Assembly (NCBI GenBank): GCA_003439945.1
Contig: QVRM01000301.1
Span: forward strand, 111,001-175,000
Direction of reading: 5' to 3'
DNA length: 64,000 nucleotides
Source of the DNA: Dermanyssus gallinae
Taxonomy: Eukaryota > Arthropoda > Arachnida > Mesostigmata > Dermanyssidae
How positions within the stretch are numbered: position 1 is the stretch's first letter; the number at the start of each line of letters is the position of its first letter. The notes below the pieces were generated by a model. It did not search any database. It had not been told where the DNA came from and saw nothing but the letters and a program-made list of their open reading frames with translations. Both the position numbers and the translations under genes were made by a program. Below, piece by piece: positions 63,030 through 64,000 of this stretch.

Positions 63030-64000
63030 TGGGTTATCCTCTTCCGATATATTCGCTTACTCAGGTTCTGAGAAAGACATCGAATATGGTGGTTGGTAGA
63101 TTGACCTCGTAATTGCTGGATTCGAAACGCATGTGCAAGTTTATTTAACAGTTACAGTAAAAGACAGTGATAGGAGCACTAGTACGCCAAGGCGCCAGGG
63201 GCTCGGAAAACGTTTCGACGATAAGAAGATACGCATGGAGCTCTGCTCGTAGCACCCGAACTGTCTGCCAGAGATGTCATCAACTCTGCTCTCCAACATA
63301 ACACATGACACGAGCGATGTGTTCGCTATATATATAGGCGTACACCGAAAGGGAGTCGGTCATTAAAGTAGTTTGACTAATACTGTTAATGAGAGAGAGC
63401 TTATTGTTATTCAAACGCCCATTCTCTCTCGAAAATATCCTCATATGATGGACTTTACTGTAGTCCCGTGTACACCGTCGCCTGCACCGACAGCTGCTAG
63501 ATTTTCAAGAAAATAGTATTTGTCAAAGAAAATGAAAATCGCGTGTTTATAACGACTAGGCTTCAGCGGCCTTAAAAAAAACTCTACAGTCTCCAGTTCC
63601 AAATGGCCTCCGGCCATCTCTACCAACACTTTAGGGGCGCATTTACAACGACAGATCGGGGTTATCCCGCTATCGCACGAATGATCGGGCAAATACGTTT
63701 GCTATTCTAAGAGAGATATGCACTATTCTACCGTATGGAATTTTAGAGTGCGATTGAAGTTCCACGCCATACACAAGTCAGGGAGGTTTGAAACGCCAAT
63801 AATAATGTCGCAAACATATAACTGTAGAGCGCTGGTAGGGACTTTTGATAGTCTGTAGAGAACAAAGTCGTTTATCGAGTATCTTGTAGACTGCGTTTAA
63901 CTCGTGTCTACGTCTTCACTGCGAGAGTTTCGTGGGGGTTTTGAGCAACTGATGGGAGAAGTATCAGAGGCGTTATTCAGAGCATCGGCAATGTTAGACT
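63030..64000. other. No recognisable gene
   Basis: Nothing is recognised to the window end. The small minus-strand frame 63441-63692 has no known motif. Confidence 0.45.

Overview
This window is eukaryotic nuclear DNA, most likely from an arthropod. The evidence is GT-AG introns in the one recognisable host gene, long (TA)n microsatellites, mariner-type DNA transposons with TA target sites, several lineages of non-LTR retrotransposons, and tRNA-like SINE candidates. I guess a mite or other chelicerate, but this is inference only. There are no bacterial operons, phage genes, CRISPR arrays or rRNA genes. Most of the window is intergenic or intronic DNA filled with decayed transposable elements and simple repeats.

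Layout. 1-4.3 kb: unannotated DNA with (TA)n tracts around tRNA-like elements. 4.39-5.2 kb: 3' part of a non-LTR element (family 2). 9.8-12.9 kb: two decayed fragments of a LINE with a restriction-like endonuclease (RLE). 14.65-15.88 kb: mariner copy 1 with both terminal inverted repeats and TA duplication. 16.4-18.3 kb: an RLE-LINE 3' end, then an R1-like LINE 3' end. 20.25-22.31 kb: the best-preserved RLE-LINE (RT, zinc knuckle, endonuclease). 25.13-26.43 kb: mariner copy 2 in the opposite orientation. 29-35 kb: GC-richer DNA with triplet repeats, a 28-bp minisatellite and a TA-rich block of dispersed short repeats. 36.2-37.0 and 40.7 kb: two more family-2 LINE fragments, with two hairpin palindromes at 40.3-40.9 kb. 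43.0-45.7 kb: a long, internally deleted RLE-LINE. 49.0-49.8 kb: a cluster of tRNA-like/SINE elements. 52.9-54.9 kb: R1-like and RLE-LINE debris. 55.35 kb: C-terminal scrap of another mariner-like transposase.

The one host gene I can support lies on the minus strand, 60565 down to 56173. Five exons with matching splice phases give a 250-residue protein. It has a signal-peptide-like start, an acidic linker and two canonical EF-hands, and resembles the MCFD2/CGREF1 EF-hand family. Its introns carry microsatellites and LINE fragments. Two possible terminal exons of unknown genes lie on the plus strand at 61.74 and 62.34 kb.

I found no convincing novel biological system. The most informative points are the seven fragments of one RLE-LINE group, the two near-identical but differently broken mariner copies, the EF-hand gene, and several near-perfect hairpins and shared short repeats that look like unnamed non-autonomous elements.
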